Source: Pneumocystis sp. 'macacae'
Taxonomy: Eukaryota > Ascomycota > Pneumocystomycetes > Pneumocystales > Pneumocystaceae
Assembly (NCBI GenBank): GCA_018127085.1
Contig: CM030732.1
Coordinates: 124,001 to 188,000 of the forward strand
Reading direction: 5' to 3'
Length of the DNA: 64,000 bases
Positions within the stretch are counted from its first letter, which is position 1, and each line of letters opens with the position of its first letter. The notes beneath the pieces were generated by a model. That model did no database searches and was not told where the DNA came from. It was given only the letters and a program-made list of their open reading frames with translations. Shown piece by piece: positions 48,013-59,358 of this stretch. Position numbers and translations under genes: made by a program.

Positions 48013-48161
48013 AAATATTTTGCCTTCACCCTCACAAAATCGTCTTTAAAATGCTATTTATTTTTTCGTGGTTGCTGGTTGGCTTGACAACTGCTATTCT
48101 ATAATCCATTCCCCTGGTAACTCGTTTGATAACGTCATCGTTCTGCTGACAATTAATCGCA
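48013..48161. promoter_or_regulatory. Bidirectional promoter, SEC66 / NPL4
   Basis: A 149-bp gap between divergent start codons. No motif is called. Confidence 0.45.
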
Positions 48162-50098
48162 ATGATATTAAGAATTCGGACAAAAGATGGAATGCAAAGA
48201 GTTTCTATTGATGACACAACAAATACTGGATTCCTTTTAGATAAGGAATGTTATTTATTGTTTATAATTGATTATATTTATTTTTTTTTAGATTGTTGAG
48301 ATATGTCAAGAACAAGATTTGAGAAAAATTGAGATCTCAAAAAATCCATATGGAGAGCATTTCTTGGCATCTTTTTTGATTGGAAGGAATATGGATGAGC
48401 TCGGATTTGTGTGAGACTTTTTCGGAAGTGAAAATAGTCTATTAATAGATTTTTAGACATGGAGATATTATATACATTAATGTAAGAGGTAATAATAAGA
48501 ATGATGTTTCTTCAGCAGAAAGATTAGAACTTAGTTCATCTCAAAAGTCTTGTAATGTATCTAAGAAAGTTGTTCAAGAATCAGTTGATGATTTTCTTGA
48601 TATGCAAGATGGAAAAATACCAAATACTCAAAATACGTTGTGCAAACATGGTCCGAAAGGAATGTGTGAATATTGTATGCCTTTGGATGTATGTTCTTTG
48701 TTATTTTTAAAAAGAGTGCTAAAGCTATGACAGCCTTACGATTTGACTTATCTTAAACAGAATAAAATTAAGCACCTGTCGTTTCATTCGTATTTAAGGA
48801 AAATATCTAAGACTAGTTCGATTTCCGATAATGTGCCTCTTCTTGTTGAGCCTTTTTATGGGATAAAAAATAATTGCCAGACTGGGCATAAACCATGGCC
48901 TCTTGGGATTTGTACGAAATGTCAACCTTCTGCTGTAACTCTTCAAACACAAGAATTTAGGATGGTAGATCATGTGGAATTTTCAGATTCTTCTTTAATT
49001 GATATTTTTTTGAATTACTGGAGATTATCAGGACATCAAAGATTTGGCTATCTTTATGGTCGATATGAACCCTATGACGCTGTTCCTTTAGGAATTAAAG
49101 CTGTTGTCGAAGCCATATATGAACCTCCACAGGAAAATGAGCCAAATGGGATTTCTTTAGTTTTGCCTTGGAATGAGGAGAATAGTGTTGATGAAGTGGC
49201 TTATTTGTTTGGGTTAAAAAAGGTGAGGAATATTTGGTGTAGAATATATGTGGATATCTAATATATCAATTCAAATGTAGATTGGAATGATATTTACTGA
49301 TTTAACTGATGATGGTTCTGGAAAGGGGACTGTTATTTGTAAAAGACATGTTGATTCTTTTTTTTTGTCTTCTTTAGAAGTTTTTTTTGGTGCAACAATG
49401 CAATTGAAGCATAAAAATGCCACTAAGTGGAGTAAAAGTGGTGAATTTGGTTCGAAATTTGTGACATGTGTTATTTCTGCGAATAAAGAAGGTGGTATCG
49501 ATATTTTTGCTTATCAAGTATCAAATACGGCAATGGCATTGGTAGATGCAAAAATTATAGAGCCTAGTATTGATCCTAGTATCATGCTGATTCGAAAAGA
49601 ACAAGATGTTTATATACCAGAAATGTTTTTTCAGAAAATTAATCAATATAAAACACAAGTTCAGGAGAATGCTAAATCTTCATTTCCTATTGAGTATCTT
49701 TTGGTCACTTTAACTCATGGTTTTCCTATAAAACCTGCATCTATTTTTTCTTCAACTTCTGGTACTTTTTTAATTGAAAATAGAGCATCTATTGGACAAG
49801 TACAAAATATAAATGCTTTAGCAGAACGAATTAAGCCTGTACTTGAGCAACCTTATGGAGATGCAATTAAAACACTTTGTGATTTTCATTTTCTGACTTA
49901 TCTTTGGAGTTTGGGTATTTTAAATAAAGTAAATATTTTTATTTTTTGTTTAAAAAAGCTTATAAGAAAATAAAGGAAGACGGCATTTTACTTATTAAAT
50001 GTATTAAGGAATGGCAGATAAATGATTTGTATAGTTTATTAGAAACTTCAGGCTGGCAAACACTTGTGGCAATTCTTCGTGAAAGTGATTTGCTTTAA
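48162..50098 (+). CDS. NPL4: Npl4, Cdc48 cofactor in ubiquitin-dependent extraction
   Basis: The N-terminal ubiquitin-like fold starts [23 protein letters not shown] intron joins GFLLDK to [18 protein letters not shown]. The zinc region has [12 protein letters not shown] and [14 protein letters not shown]. The MPN-like core follows ([41 protein letters not shown]), then [20 protein letters not shown] and [18 protein letters not shown]. The C terminus ends near [16 protein letters not shown]. Npl4 with Ufd1 guides Cdc48/p97 to ubiquitylated proteins in ER-associated degradation and DNA repair. The stop is at 50098. All introns except the first are GT-AG. Confidence 0.93.
48246..48291 (+). other. 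GA-AG intron (GAATGT donor) in NPL4
   Basis: 46 nt. AAG is followed by GAATGT and TTTTTTAG precedes ATTGTTGAG. Both sides are phase 0. Reading through gives a stop, and the GTs in the intron (at 48250 and 48260) are in the wrong phase for the only acceptor. A GTTTCT inside exon 1 would delete conserved residues. Confidence 0.72.
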
Positions 50099-50223
50099 AG
50101 AAAAAAATCATTTATGTTTTTTTTCTATACATTATATATTTTTTTCGGAGTGTTTCTGATACTAATGAATCTTATTACGACATCTGATAACTGGCAATTC
50201 GTCGGTCATACGATAATCAAATT
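50099..50223. other. Spacer between NPL4 and GPATCH11-like gene
   Basis: 125 bp between genes on the same strand. Nothing is recognised. Confidence 0.4.
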
Positions 50224-51204
50224 ATGATTAATAATCAAGATAAACAGACTACACAGGACGCCGAAGATGATGATTACATGACTATGATACTTCCTGATGT
50301 CTCTTCTTCATTACTTTCTGCGCGACAGAGGAAAATACATGCTCAAAAAGAGAAGGGAATAAATAAACCATATCGAGAAAGAGAACGTGAGAGGCGAGAA
50401 GAAGGACTTCGTTCTTCTTTGATGGATATGGAAAAGCCAAGTAAAGCAATGAATATGATGCTTAAAATGGGTTATACGTTTGTTTGCTGTGTTTTTTGAG
50501 TTTCTTTGACAAAACTAGAAAAGGTGCTGCCTTGGGTCAAGGATGTACTCAAAGTAGAATAGAACCTCTTGAAATAAATATAAAAACGGGTATTTTGTTT
50601 TACAGTATTTTTTTGTTCTAAAAAGTTAAGATCGTGCGGGTATTGGTCATGAAACTGTACAAAAACAAAAGACTGTCCAAGAAACTTTGAAAATACAAGA
50701 TGAAGCAGACTATAAAATACGAGTGCGTTTAGAAAATGAAACAAAGTATTTCGAAGCAAAAATTCGTCAAGCACAGAAAGTTTGTGAGAATTTGAATAAG
50801 AAAAGTATAGATGAGCCACGTAAAGTCAATGTTTTATGGAGGGGTTTGGTTATAGAAAGAATTGAGAAAGAGAAAGAACGTATGAGAAAACATGAAATTT
50901 TAAACAGAGTTCAAAGTGTAGATGATTTGCAAAATGAAGAAGTAAAACCTGATCGCCATACCCAGGTTGAATGGAGTCAAGAAGATGATCAAGATTTAGA
51001 ACTGGATGCCTTTAACCAGTTAGATGTAAGAAATATAATTTTTTTTTAAATTATAGTTAATTCAGATAGCCTAAGATTCGATTAGAAATGATTATTGATT
51101 ATCTTCGTGAAGACTATTATTATTGTTTTTGGTGTGGATGTGCTTATGAAGATGCTCAAGATCTTTCTAATTTTTGCCCTGGTAAAAGAGAAGAAGACCA
51201 TTAA
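50224..51204 (+). CDS. GPATCH11-like G-patch protein (DUF4187)
   Basis: An acidic/basic N terminus (DAEDDDYMTMILPD, then RERERERREEGL) precedes the G-patch: AMNMMLKMGYT-KGAALGQG, joined across an intron near 50,480-50,517. IEPLEINIKT-DRAGIGHE crosses a second intron. The C terminus carries the DUF4187 signature: LDAFNQLD-PKIRLEMIID, YLREDYYYCFWCGCAY, then DLSNFCPGKREEDH with the stop. Human GPATCH11 (CCDC75) has the same order of G-patch, coiled coil and DUF4187. G-patch proteins commonly activate DEAH-box RNA helicases in splicing; the role here is inferred. Confidence 0.85.
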
Positions 51205-52447
51205 AGTAGAGAATATATATTTCATTGAGTAAATAGGTTTTATTCTATGTAATTTATTATACTATTTGACGTAAACATCGGGAATTTTAAAAAGAAAATT
51301 GCATTTTAGAGATTTAAAATGTATATATTTGAAAAATAAATAGGGTTCTGGATTTTCATATACGTTTATTAAAAAATAATTTGGTATATATAGGATCGTT
51401 TTAATAGTATTTTTTGGAAATTCAACGATATTTTTATTTATATAGTTTTATTTTTAAGATAATTATTATTGGAGTTTTATTATTTTATATTAGGAAATTA
51501 TTTGTTTTTCATTAAAATTATACAAATTCTAAGTTCGTATTTCATATTTGAAGTTTGAATAAATATGCGATTTTTTAAATATTTGTTTCAATTTAGTTTT
51601 AAGTAGGACTAATTTGATATTCAGTCATTGAAAAAGAAATATATAGGTCTTATTTTGTATTTTTTAACTTTTAATAAACTATTTAAGTCATATTTATTAT
51701 GATTAAGGATTTTTATATATGAATTAGATTTTTTATTTTAATGAAATTAATAACAAAAAGTTTATTGCATTGGTTTTTTTCATATTTATTATCTGAAATA
51801 TAAGTTTTTTATATATAGTTTTGTTTAGAATAATTAGTTTTTGCTTAAATATTATCATATAATTTTGATGTATAATATTCTATCTATAAAAAACTTATAG
51901 ATTTTTAATGTTGATTATTTTAAAATTTTGACAGTGTAAATAATGTAATGAAAGTACAATTAATACTATTATGAAAAAAAAGATGAAATAATAAATTTTA
52001 CACATTGCTGTTAAAACATAGAACAAAAGATATTAAATTAGTAAAAATTGAGAGTATACATACATGTATATATTCTACAACAAAATAAGATAAAAATATA
52101 ATATTATTTCGCATATATCTATAGCAATTCTCAATGAATATATCAAATATATATAATTTTCTTTTTGAAATATTTATAAAAGGTATATAAATTTTAAATT
52201 TTAACAAATATAAATATATAAAAAAGTTTAGATATTACTAAAAAAATATTAAAATATATTTAATAACTTAGATTAAAAATATTATAAAAAACTATATTTC
52301 TACTTATTTATATAAAAAAATTATTATATTTTATACTTGATTTTTTTGAATTCTGTAATTATATAAATACAATAGTTATGTAATAGTTATGTCTAGCCAA
52401 AAATAGATATTATTTAAGAAGTATAATTTGATTTAAAATATGATTCT
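51205..52447. other. Extremely AT-rich intergenic region
   Basis: About 1.2 kb with almost no G or C; for example the 60 bases at 52201-52260 contain only four G/C. No coding frame or RNA gene is recognised. It lies between the convergent 3' ends of GPATCH11-like and VPS53. A replication origin or structural role is possible but unsupported. Confidence 0.5.
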
Positions 52448-55253
52448 TTACTTTGAAGTAATACCTGAAGACGAATCTCTTCGAAATAACCCCTTAAAAC
52501 GTTCATTTAATCGTGAACTAGACAATGATAATGTTTCAGGATTTGGTAATGCAGGACTTCGAGGCAATCGTTCAAAGTTTTCTCGCGTTATAGAAAAAAT
52601 AGAGCCAATATTAGAAGTATCAAAACGAGAAGAAAAACCCATAGTTGATCCAGTTTGTGGAGAAAGAATTAAAGATTCCAAAAGTGAGGATGAGTCTATC
52701 AAATCCGAATGTTTAGATATTTGAATGTTGAATATTTCTAATAGTTGATTTTGTTCCTGTTTACGAATACCCTTAAAATAATTAATAATATAAAAACCAT
52801 AGTACATTATAAATACTTTAAGTTCTAAAATTTTTAAAAAATTAGATGCATTTCTATCACCGATCCATATAAAATAATTATTTACAAATTCTTCGGGAGA
52901 ATTAATCTGTGTTAACAATATTTTTAAAATAGTTTCTATTCGTGATATTCCTTTATTAACAAATTTGATATACCTTTTACTATTAAAAAAAAAAATAGAC
53001 ATATTTATAATTACGATATATGCGCTTGTGCATTCTTTTTATTTGTAATTACAGGAAGCTTTAAAAGAGTCATTTTAATTGAATATAAATCTGAAATCAT
53101 CTATTATAAATTATAAATATTTTTTATTTATCATAATAAATCTTACCTGTTCTGCACCAATTTCTGAAATAGGTCGACTTCGAGTAATATAAAATATAAA
53201 ATTATCTAAAAATGACTCAACTATTTTATCACAAAAAATTCTAACAAATTTTTCTATAGGAATCCTTTCTATAATTTTTTTGGACATATCTTTTAATACT
53301 GATGTTATACCAATAACATATGCACTTTGATCTACTATATTTTCTAATTGACTCCAATCTATTTTTACCATATCCTTAAATGGAGTAGACAAATTTACCT
53401 CTACTATTTTTACAAGACTCTTAATTGAAACACCAGCAATATTTAAAAACATTTCTTCTTCTTTGGTAAAATTTATTTTTTCTCGAAATTCGTTGATTAT
53501 TTTATTTTTTATAAGTGTTTCTAACTGTAGAGTTGTTTTATAACAATAATCAGATGTGTTTAAAATCAAACAACAAGTATTTATATTTAATGTATGTCTT
53601 CCATCTACAACAGGTAATAGAATTGTTTCAGCATAAATAATAAGCCATTTTCCAAAAAGATAAGATAACTCAAGCAAAAGTTGTCCATCTAAAAGCTTTT
53701 CATACTGTGCCAATGTTTCGCGATAAAACAGGAATAATTCAGTTGAGGAAGATGTTACTATTAATTGAGTATTATTTTTTATTTCGTTATCCATGTCTAT
53801 TTTTTTAAAAGATTGAATCATAGAAGATAATACACTAAGACATTAGATTTTTTTTAAATTTATAATTTATACTTTTCTTGAGATTCAATAAAAATATTCA
53901 AATATGGATCAAATGTATTTCTTATAATTTTATGAAATGTTAATGCCTTGGTGCTTTGTTTTGAAACAACATTATCTGTCAGATTATAATGCTTCTAAAT
54001 ATTAGTATTTTTAATTTTTTTAACAATGTTTACATCAAAAGTAAATCTCTTTTCTAAAAATTCCTCGAATTCCAATGTTTTTTCTAATGCTTCTATAAAT
54101 ACAGTAATTTTACAATTTTTTCCAGATTTAGAAAGTACTTCTCGAATATCTTCACTAACATTATTAACATTTATGTAAATATATATATTAATTATAATTA
54201 CCTTGTGTTTATACAAAAATTTTGACATAATTTTTCATCAGTATTCCATGATTTAGGAAACATTTTTGAATGCTTTTCATCATAAAGTTTCAACATTCTT
54301 TTTATCCATGTATATCTTCGAGAAATATTATCTAAAGAAGCAGCCTGTAAATTAGGACCATTTAATTCATGATTATATTAAAAACCTCATCATTTCCTCG
54401 AAATACAGTGCGATATTCTCGAAGTTGAGTATTACAATACCATAGCAAAATACGTTCTCTATAACAAATATAAACAATCTATGATTCAAAATGTTTAAAT
54501 ACCTCGCTTTATTTTCAAGAACATCTACCATAATACATATTTCCTGCAATTGAGATGCTTTTTTATTTAAATCTAATGAACTTGTAAATATATTCTCAAA
54601 ATCCAAAGATGCTTGTTCAAGCAAATCTTTTTTTAGCTCATAAATATTGTTACAAAGTATAGCAATTTGATCAACACTTCTAAATGATTTAAAGTAAGAA
54701 GTTAACTCTAAAACTGCCTAAAATGCATAAATACGTTTGAAAATAGCACAAATATATCTACTTCTAATAAATGTGTAATCTCTCCATACTGTTTTGCTTT
54801 AATCAAAGCTTTTAATTGTTCATATGCAATAGCTACAATTACTCAGTTTTAAAATATAAAACAATCAGTAAAAAACTTACTTAACATCTGAAGACGCTTT
54901 AATACAATCATTGATGTGATTATATTACGTCGTGCAGAATCCAATTGTTTAATATCAGCTATAATCTCTATAACTAAATTCTCCATTTGAAATGCTCGAG
55001 ATTGCATAGATTTTATATCTTGAACTAAACTATGGAATATTTCTTTCATAGATGTACAAAACGATGAATCAATTACATTCTTTTCTAAGCCTGTTTGTAA
55101 AATTTCAAGTTCATCGTCCAATGCACTTATATATTCATCCAAACGCATCATACATGATTCAACGGTTTGATGAGACAATATTGGCTCAGAGAAAATTAAA
55201 TTGACATCATTCAAAACGTTATAAGCATTAGTTTTCGCAGTTGCATCTATCAT
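52448..55253 (-). CDS. VPS53: Vps53, GARP tethering complex subunit
   Basis: More than ten exons on the minus strand. The start MIDATAKTNAYNVLNDVNLI leads into coiled-coil helices (ARRNIITSMIVLKRLQML and others). The C-terminal block is diagnostic: RYIKFVNKGISRIETILKIL, LTQINSPEEFVNNYFIWIGD, RNASNFLKILELK and GIRKQEQNQLLEIF. VPS53 is a subunit of GARP, which tethers endosome-derived vesicles at the trans-Golgi. Introns near 55,010-54,250 are about 40-60 nt and GT-AG. A Ser-rich, acidic C-terminal tail follows the last conserved block. Exon boundaries in the middle are approximate. Confidence 0.86.
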
Positions 55254-55426
55254 AACAATCTTTTTTAGATTTCTTAATTTTTATCTATTAGAAATGTTAT
55301 ACGTTAAACGTAAAAAAAGGTGTTTAAACTTATATTTTAGAAAAAGAATTTTAATAATTTAAAATTTTCTTTTATCCACAGAACAACACTAATAGATTAC
55401 ATATATGATTTGTATTTTTTTTTGCG
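55254..55426. promoter_or_regulatory. Bidirectional promoter, VPS53 / NDUFA5-like
   Basis: A 173-bp AT-rich gap between divergent start codons. No motif is called. Confidence 0.4.
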
Positions 55427-55896
55427 ATGAGAATTGCATATTTTTTAAAAAATGAAGCGAAAAAACTAGGAACAGGATTAACAGTGAGTTTTTATTTTTT
55501 ATTCAAAATCGTAATATAAATAAACTCTTTAAGGGAATTGAGACACATCCTAATCCTCGTCCTGTATTATTAGAAACGTATCGTGAGACACTTCAAATCT
55601 TGTTATCCATGCCAAATCATTCAGTATATCGTCAAGCCACGGAGACATTAACAAAGCAAAGACAAACAATTGTTGAACAAAACACAGTAATAGAAGACAT
55701 TGAAAATAGTATTGCAAGTGGTTTGATTGAAGAAGTAATTCTTCAGGCAAAAGATGAATTAAAATTGGCGAAGAGGATGTTAGAATGGAAACCGTAAGCG
55801 CTTCTGCAAATGTACTGCTTTAAATACACTGATAATGAATGTAGCTGGGAAAATCTGGAAGTTCCACCACCTCCTGGACAGTATGAGTTTATATAG
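55427..55896 (+). CDS. Complex I subunit NDUFA5-like (29.9 kDa type)
   Basis: Three exons. The first is MRIAYFLKNEAKKLGTGLT, and splicing gives GIETHPNPRPVLLETYRETL, the family signature (IxxHPNPRxxLLxxYxxTL). QILLSMPNHSVYRQATETLT, an alpha helix (QAKDELKLAKRMLEWKP) and finally PWENLEVPPPPGQYEFI follow. The last intron (55794-55844, GTAAGC donor) turns EWKP into the conserved WKP-WENL. The protein is an accessory subunit of mitochondrial complex I; its presence implies that this fungus keeps complex I. Length is about 120 residues, and an N-terminal targeting region is hardly visible. Confidence 0.87.
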
Positions 55897-56198
55897 TTTT
55901 ATTTTATAACTAACAACGCATAGATGGGAATATTTTCGGAAAAAATAATTATTCTTATTTCTAGATTTTCATATTTTAAAAAAGTTCTATTAAAAAGCAA
56001 ATTTTACATATATACATATGTACATATTTATATAATATGTTAACATATGTTTATATAGACATGTGTGTAACTAGATATAAATATTCAGATAGAAATATAT
56101 TTATGCATACATATTGATAAACATATATCTGTACATAAATATAAGTAGACAAACATCTGCACCTAGGCATATCGATCAATTGTTAAAAAAATCATGAA
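55897..56198. other. Spacer before YTH1 with ATGTA-type low complexity
   Basis: About 300 bp. Around 56,005-56,150 there are repeated ACATATGTACAT-like words. No gene is seen. Confidence 0.4.
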
Positions 56199-57245
56199 AT
56201 GACGTCTATTATTGATAGAGCACTTAAACCAGACTATAATGAATCTGTTTTTTCATTTGATTATTTTTTAAAAACTGAACTTCGATTTAATCTTGATCCA
56301 AGTTTGTTTTTTATATTTTTTTATATAAAAACTTATAATTTAAAGATCGACCAGTATGTCGTTTTTATATACAAGGTAAATAAATATTTTTATACTCATC
56401 AGTGCATTAAGTAGAAAAAGGTCATTGCCCTCTTGGAAATACATGTCCTGATAAACATTTTTTTTCAAAAGATGGATCTAGTGGACGAGCAAATAGTATT
56501 GTTTGTAAAGTATTATAGGTTTTAAAAAAAATGAAGATAGTATTCCTTAAACTCTATAGCATTGGCTTCGGGGACTTTGCAAAAAAGGTGACCAATGTGA
56601 GTTTTTGCATGAATACAATCTTAAAAAAATGCCGGAGTGTAATTATACAAATATAAAAAGTAAATTAATATAAACAGGTCGTTTTTTTGCAAAACATGGG
56701 TTTTGTAGTAATGGAGAAGAATGTTTATATCTTCATATTGATCCAGATTCAAAAATTGGTTCTTGTGCTTGGTATATAATGGGGTTTTGTCCATTAGGTT
56801 ATTTTATTTATTTAAAAAAGTTAATTTCTCATAAAATTTAAGGACCAAAATGTTCTCAAAAACATATTAGAAAAACACTTTGCAAATTATATTTAACTGG
56901 ATTTTGTCCAAAAGGACCCGAATGCTCGAATGCTCAGTATGTCATATTATGTTAAATATATTATAACTAATAATATAGTCCTAAATATGTACTTCCCCCT
57001 CATCCTTCTAATCCTAAAATAATTTCTGATTCTGTTGCTAAAGATGACACAGAAGATGTATATAAAGTGTTATTATTATTTGTTCTAATATTTATAAGCG
57101 TCCTTATCAAAATGAAAATTCAAAAGAGCGTGGAGAGAGAACCTATCGTGATTTATCCCAGGTTGAATGCTTTAAATGTGGACAAATGGGTCATTATGCA
57201 AATCATTGTCATCAACCAAAAGTACATAATAATACAGCCACTTGA
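56199..57245 (+). CDS. YTH1: Yth1/CPSF30, mRNA 3'-end processing zinc-finger protein
   Basis: Eight or so exons. Five CCCH fingers are seen: [77 protein letters not shown] and [21 protein letters not shown]-terminal CCHC zinc knuckle is also present ([14 protein letters not shown]). Five CCCH fingers plus a knuckle is the layout of CPSF30; yeast Yth1 lacks the knuckle. The protein belongs to the CPSF/CPF complex and helps recognise the poly(A) signal. Introns are short and GT-AG, and two of them split fingers between their Cys residues. The stop is at 57243-57245. Confidence 0.92.
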
Positions 57246-57926
57246 TATAACTTTTATTATTATATTATGTAATTAAAGAATACTTAAATTCCGAATATCC
57301 AAAATTCTATGTTTTTTTTTAAAATTATAGATTTTAAGGTAATATTATTGATATTTAGAGAATATATATATTGATTTTTCGTTTAAAATAAAATATAATT
57401 TACATATACTAATTTAATATCAAATTTTATTTTTATTTTTTATTTATAAGTTATTATTCTATAATGTTTATAAAATCAATAAGATCAATAAATATTAGAA
57501 TTATAAAAATATTTTAAGATTTATTTTTTTCAATTTATTTAATATGTATAAATTTTTAAAACATAAATATTATAGTTTTTTTTTATTATAATAAAAAAAA
57601 AATTTCTATTATATACTCATTTATTTATCAAATATTAGATTTTATAAATATTCATGAATTATTTCGATAAAAACTGTCAACATCAACATTTAAGAAACTT
57701 GAATAAAACCACAAGTTATGACATTTATTGAAACATTTTCTTTGATATCTCCTATTAATAAGTGTATTTGTCTTAAGTCTAAAAAAAGGTATTTTTTTTA
57801 TTTTTAAAAATAAAAAATTTAATAATCTAGAAATCAAGATGCACTTGAATTATTAAAAGCAAGTTAAAAAAGTTTACACATTAAATAACAATATTTTAGA
57901 GAATAGAAACATTCATTATACCTATT
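57246..57926. other. AT-rich spacer between YTH1 and WSS1
   Basis: About 680 bp of A/T-dominated DNA. No gene or structured RNA is recognised. It contains the WSS1 promoter. Confidence 0.5.
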
Positions 57927-58919
57927 ATGAATTCAAGGGGATGGAAAATAGGTACATTAGCAGAATTTTTTCCAAAAAATAAAGCTTTATTAGGTTGAGT
58001 ATATATTTAGATTAATTTATTATACTAATTTATTTTTAGGATTAAATATAAATAAAGGATCTAAAATATGTATAAGATTAAGGACTTGTAATGATGAAAA
58101 TATATTTTATCCTTTAGATTATTTAATTGAAATAATGCTACATGAGTATTCTATGTGTTTTATATGCTTCTTTTTAATATTTTTAGATTAGCGCATAATG
58201 GTTAATAATATATTAGGTTTCTTTATTTTTAATGAGTTGTAGTTTATAGTTCTCATGATGAAAATTTTTATGGAAAGCTTATTTTTATTTATTTTTAACT
58301 AAAATTAAATTCTATAGATTTATTGAATAAAATAAGCTCTGAATTTAATCAATTATTGTCCTCTAGGTATTATGAAAAAGACTCCTATTTGAGAAGTTAC
58401 CGATTTGATAACTATACTTCTTATAATGTTACATTTCAGAAATTCGATGCTTTAGATAAAAAATCAAGTATTTTTACAAGTTGTAATGGATTAAGATTAG
58501 GAGGAAATGAAAACATTGAAAACAAAAATCTACGGGATTTAATACGAGATGTTGTTTTCATTTATTTTAAATGCATTAATTTAATAATTTTACAGGCAGC
58601 AGAAAAACGTATCAAAAAATTAAAATGGTGTGGATCTGATTCATGTATTATGATTAAAGATAAGGAAACACTTAAAAATTCTAAAGAAAAAACATTTGGA
58701 TCTAAATCTTTTCAAAAAGAAATGGTGTCTGAAATTCAATGGTCATGTTCATTATGTGCATTTAAAAATAACATAAATTATTTGCAATGTAAATTATGTT
58801 TATCGGAACGTTTTAATATTTCAGAATCTTTAAATAAAAGATGGGAATGTTCTCTATGTCTATGTATTAATCAAAAAAATCAATGTTCTTGTGAATTTTG
58901 TAACGCAATACGTGCTTAA
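57927..58919 (+). CDS. WSS1: Wss1-type DNA-protein crosslink metalloprotease
   Basis: WLM-type zinc metalloprotease. The start MNSRGWKIGTLAEFFPKNKA leads to ICIRLRTCND, FYPLDYLIEIMLHE and the zinc motif HELAHNVYSSH (HExxH plus a third His six residues on). It continues with DENFYDLLNKISSEF and GLRLGG. The C terminus has two RanBP2-type zinc fingers (WSCSLCAF...CKLC and WECSLCLC...CEFC). Wss1 (SPRTN-like) clears proteins covalently trapped on DNA, with Cdc48 and SUMO. The active-site region is made from microexons of 14 nt (58187-58200) and 30 nt (58243-58272), and the following intron (58273-58317) begins GA. Confidence 0.88.
58187..58200 (+). other. 14-nt microexon encoding the second zinc-site His
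   Basis: ATTAGCGCATAATG lies between a GTATTC intron and a GTTAAT intron. With flanking bases it supplies the LAHN part of HELAHN, which is essential for zinc binding. Confidence 0.75.
58273..58317 (+). other. GA-AG intron (GAAAGC donor) in WSS1
   Basis: 45 nt. TATG is followed by GAAAGC and TTCTATAG precedes ATTTATTG. G plus AT gives Asp in NFY-D-LLNKISSEF. There is no GT at all between 58256 and 58317, and the GC option leads to a stop. A TTTTAACTAA branch-like site precedes the AG. Confidence 0.75.
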
Positions 58920-59358
58920 ATTTATAAAAACATTTAAAAGTATTAAAAATTTATAAATAAATTATATATTTTATATATTTTAATAACATGATAAAACTTC
59001 AAAATATATTTACTAAAGAAGCATTGTATTAGTATTTAGAATAAATTTTATAAATTATATGAACTTAATACTATTTTTATCTTTCAATTTAAATCAAAAA
59101 TTATATAGAAATTATCAAAACTATTAACATTATTTATATCAAGAACACTAGTTTAGCATTTAAATCGATATTAAAATAACAATATATATTAATTTTTAAT
59201 CATAAAAACATTTTTAAGGAAGTAGAAAACTTATATTTCTCTAACAAAATAAATATTTTTAGTATTTTGATTAGTAAATAATAATATTTTAACTTTTTCT
59301 TAAAAATAAGTTAAATAATAGGAAAGAACTTAAAAAAATCATAATTATATAGAAAAGA
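58920..59358. other. Gap between convergent WSS1 and ARL5-like genes
   Basis: About 440 bp of AT-rich 3' flanking DNA. Nothing is recognised. Confidence 0.45.

Noticed and set aside
51205..52447. Centromere or replication origin in the AT-rich stretch
   Set aside because: Extreme AT content is the only evidence. No repeat, inverted symmetry or conserved element was seen.
52440..52724. Plus-strand open frame at the 3' end of VPS53
   Set aside because: It is the antisense of the Ser-rich VPS53 tail; the minus strand carries the conserved Vps53 block.
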